Assembly (NCBI GenBank): GCA_026712605.1
Contig: JAPORL010000028.1
Span: forward strand, 489 to 7,838
DNA length: 7,350 nt
From: Pseudobdellovibrionaceae bacterium
GTDB taxonomy: Bacteria; Bdellovibrionota; Bdellovibrionia; Bdellovibrionales; UBA1609
Reading direction: 5' to 3'
Positions 6,039 to 7,350 of this stretch are shown one piece after another (within the stretch, counting starts at the first letter, position 1; each line of letters starts with the position of its first letter). The notes beneath the pieces were generated by a model. That model saw nothing but the letters and a program-made list of their open reading frames with translations, had not been told where the DNA came from and searched no databases. The position numbers and the translations under genes were made by a program.

Positions 6039-7349
6039 TTAATGTTTTTTAGCAATAAAATTTTCAACTTTTTGAGAAAATATATGGCTTTCTTTTAAAA
6101 TTTTTTGTTCATTTAAACTCTTTATTTTATAATCTTCCATTAAAATTTTTCCATCACACATAACAAAGCTAACTTCATTTCCTAAAGCTGTATAAACAAT
6201 ATTAGAAATAGGATTGTAAAAAGGATGAAAAGAGCTATGGCTTAAATCCAAGGCAATGATATCAGCCCTTTTCCCTACTTCTAAAGTTCCGATTTGATCT
6301 TCTAAACCCAGAGCTTTAGCTCCTTCAAGGGTTGCCATTTTTAGTGTTTGTTGAGCTGTTATAGATTCATCCCCATATTTTAAAGCTTGGAGTTTAGCCC
6401 CTGTTCCCATTTCTTCAAAAAAATTGAGATTATTGTTAGAGGCAGAACTATCTGTTCCTAAACCCACAGTTACACCTTCTTTTAAGGCTAGGTTAATAGG
6501 AGCAATCCCATTAGATAGTTTCATATTACTTTCTGGATTATAGGATAAACAAGTTTGAGTTTTTGCCATTATCTGTAAATCTTTTTGATTGACTTGCACA
6601 CAATGAACAAATAAAGAATTTTTACCTGTTACACCTAAATTATCAAGATATTGAACAGGTGTTTTGTTAAATCTTTTTCTTATTTCTTCTTGTTCCCATT
6701 GGCTTTCCGAAACATGAATAGTTAAAAATAGATCTTCTTTTTTAGAAAATTCTCCTATTTCTTTTAAAATTTTTGACTCCACAGTATAAGGAGCATGGGG
6801 TGCTAAGGCCGGTTTTAATCTGTTATGATTTTTTAAACTTTCTTTTAAATCTAAAATTTTTTGTTTCCACTTTGTCCAGTCTTTTTCTACACTTGGAATA
6901 CCTACTCCAATAAGAGCTCTTAAGCCTGATTGATCTAAAGTTTCGGCTATAGCTTTATTATAAAAATACATGTCACAACATGTTGTAATTCCAGAGCGAA
7001 TTAACTCTATACAAGAAATTTTTGTACCCGCTTTTACAAAGTCTTCTTTAACTAATTTAGCCTCTAAAGGAAATATATAATCTTCTAGCCAAACAGTTAA
7101 AGATTTATTATCTGCAAGACCTCTAAATAAAGACATGGCTAAATGAGTGTGTGTATTTACAAAACCAGGAAGTACTAAATGATTTTCAAGGTTTAAAATT
7201 TTTTCAGCTTTTAATTTTTTATTAAAATCAGATAAATAGACAATTTTTGAATCTTTAATTCCTAAGGCTTTATTAGATTCACATATAAATTTATTATTTT
7301 TATAAATCAGGATTTTATCACATAATAGGAGGGTATCATATTTTTTCAT
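6039..7349 (-). CDS. mtaD: MTA/SAH deaminase-type amidohydrolase (MtaD/SsnA group)
   Basis: A metal-dependent amidohydrolase of 436 residues, the usual size of 5'-methylthioadenosine/S-adenosylhomocysteine deaminases, cytoplasmic. The family hydrolytically deaminates the adenine ring of MTA or SAH to the inosine form, releasing ammonia. The metal ligands are visible: His67 and His69 in NTHTHLAMSLFRGL, His212 in HVSE with the catalytic Glu215, and Asp300 in GLGTDSSASNNN. Other family marks are Glu96 (FPLEAK), Arg144, His185 (APHAPY), His249 (VHC) and NPESNMKL (271-278). An N-terminal beta segment (about 1-58) and a C-terminal one (about 355-408, with VGKRADIIALD) form the composite urease-type side domain around the TIM barrel. 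Relatives act on guanine, chlorinated triazines or other amines, so the substrate is inferred from overall resemblance. The start ATG is one base from the window edge: its ribosome site cannot be seen and a longer N-terminus cannot be excluded, though the observed one begins as homologues do. Confidence 0.85.
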   Translation of the reverse strand: MKKYDTLLLCDKILIYKNNKFICESNKALGIKDSKIVYLSDFNKKLKAEKILNLENHLVLPGFVNTHTHLAMSLFRGLADNKSLTVWLEDYIFPLEAKLVKEDFVKAGTKISCIELIRSGITTCCDMYFYNKAIAETLDQSGLRALIGVGIPSVEKDWTKWKQKILDLKESLKNHNRLKPALAPHAPYTVESKILKEIGEFSKKEDLFLTIHVSESQWEQEEIRKRFNKTPVQYLDNLGVTGKNSLFVHCVQVNQKDLQIMAKTQTCLSYNPESNMKLSNGIAPINLALKEGVTVGLGTDSSASNNNLNFFEEMGTGAKLQALKYGDESITAQQTLKMATLEGAKALGLEDQIGTLEVGKRADIIALDLSHSSFHPFYNPISNIVYTALGNEVSFVMCDGKILMEDYKIKSLNEQKILKESHIFSQKVENFIAKKH

Positions 7350-7350
7350 A

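Overview
The window is AT-rich (about 30% G+C by eye). It carries four protein genes, all on the minus strand, and no RNA gene, insertion sequence or CRISPR array that I can see. Read in the direction of transcription (from position 7350 down to 1), the order is an MTA/SAH-deaminase-type amidohydrolase (mtaD-like), radA, a 198-bp intergenic control region, a predicted outer-membrane beta-barrel protein, and a very large predicted lipoprotein that runs off the left edge. Signal peptides, a probable lipobox and a beta-barrel point to a diderm (Gram-negative-type) bacterium. TGA is used as a stop at the end of radA, so the code is the standard one. The base composition and the very large secreted protein of unknown function would fit a low-G+C member of the Bdellovibrionota/Oligoflexia, but that is only a guess; no gene here fixes the phylum.

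Region 6039-7349: complete or nearly complete amidohydrolase with all metal ligands, its start one base from the right edge. Region 4678-6030: full-length RadA, starting 8 bases after the amidohydrolase stop, so the two are very probably cotranscribed. These are housekeeping genes with textbook motifs.

Region 4480-4677: the only real intergenic gap. It holds two near-identical 26-bp direct repeats with a 31-bp period (about three helical turns), just upstream of a plausible extended -10 promoter for the two downstream genes. Each repeat contains two TTTAA/GTTAA-like hexamers 11 bp apart, the layout used by OmpR/PhoB-family response regulators. This looks like a dedicated activator region for the envelope operon.

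Region 1-4479: a two-gene unit separated by 14 bases that contain a strong Shine-Dalgarno. The first gene starts with GTG and encodes an exported beta-strand-rich protein of 406 residues. The second starts with TTG and encodes at least 1081 residues of an exported, cysteine-containing, probably lipidated protein; its 3' end lies outside the window. By eye this giant protein has an internal duplication: two units of about 100 residues with matching cysteine pairs and a shared Pro-Trp end, about 425 residues apart, with a Ser/Asn-rich linker just before the second. Neither envelope gene matches a family that I can name. The pair and its control region are the least explained part of the window.
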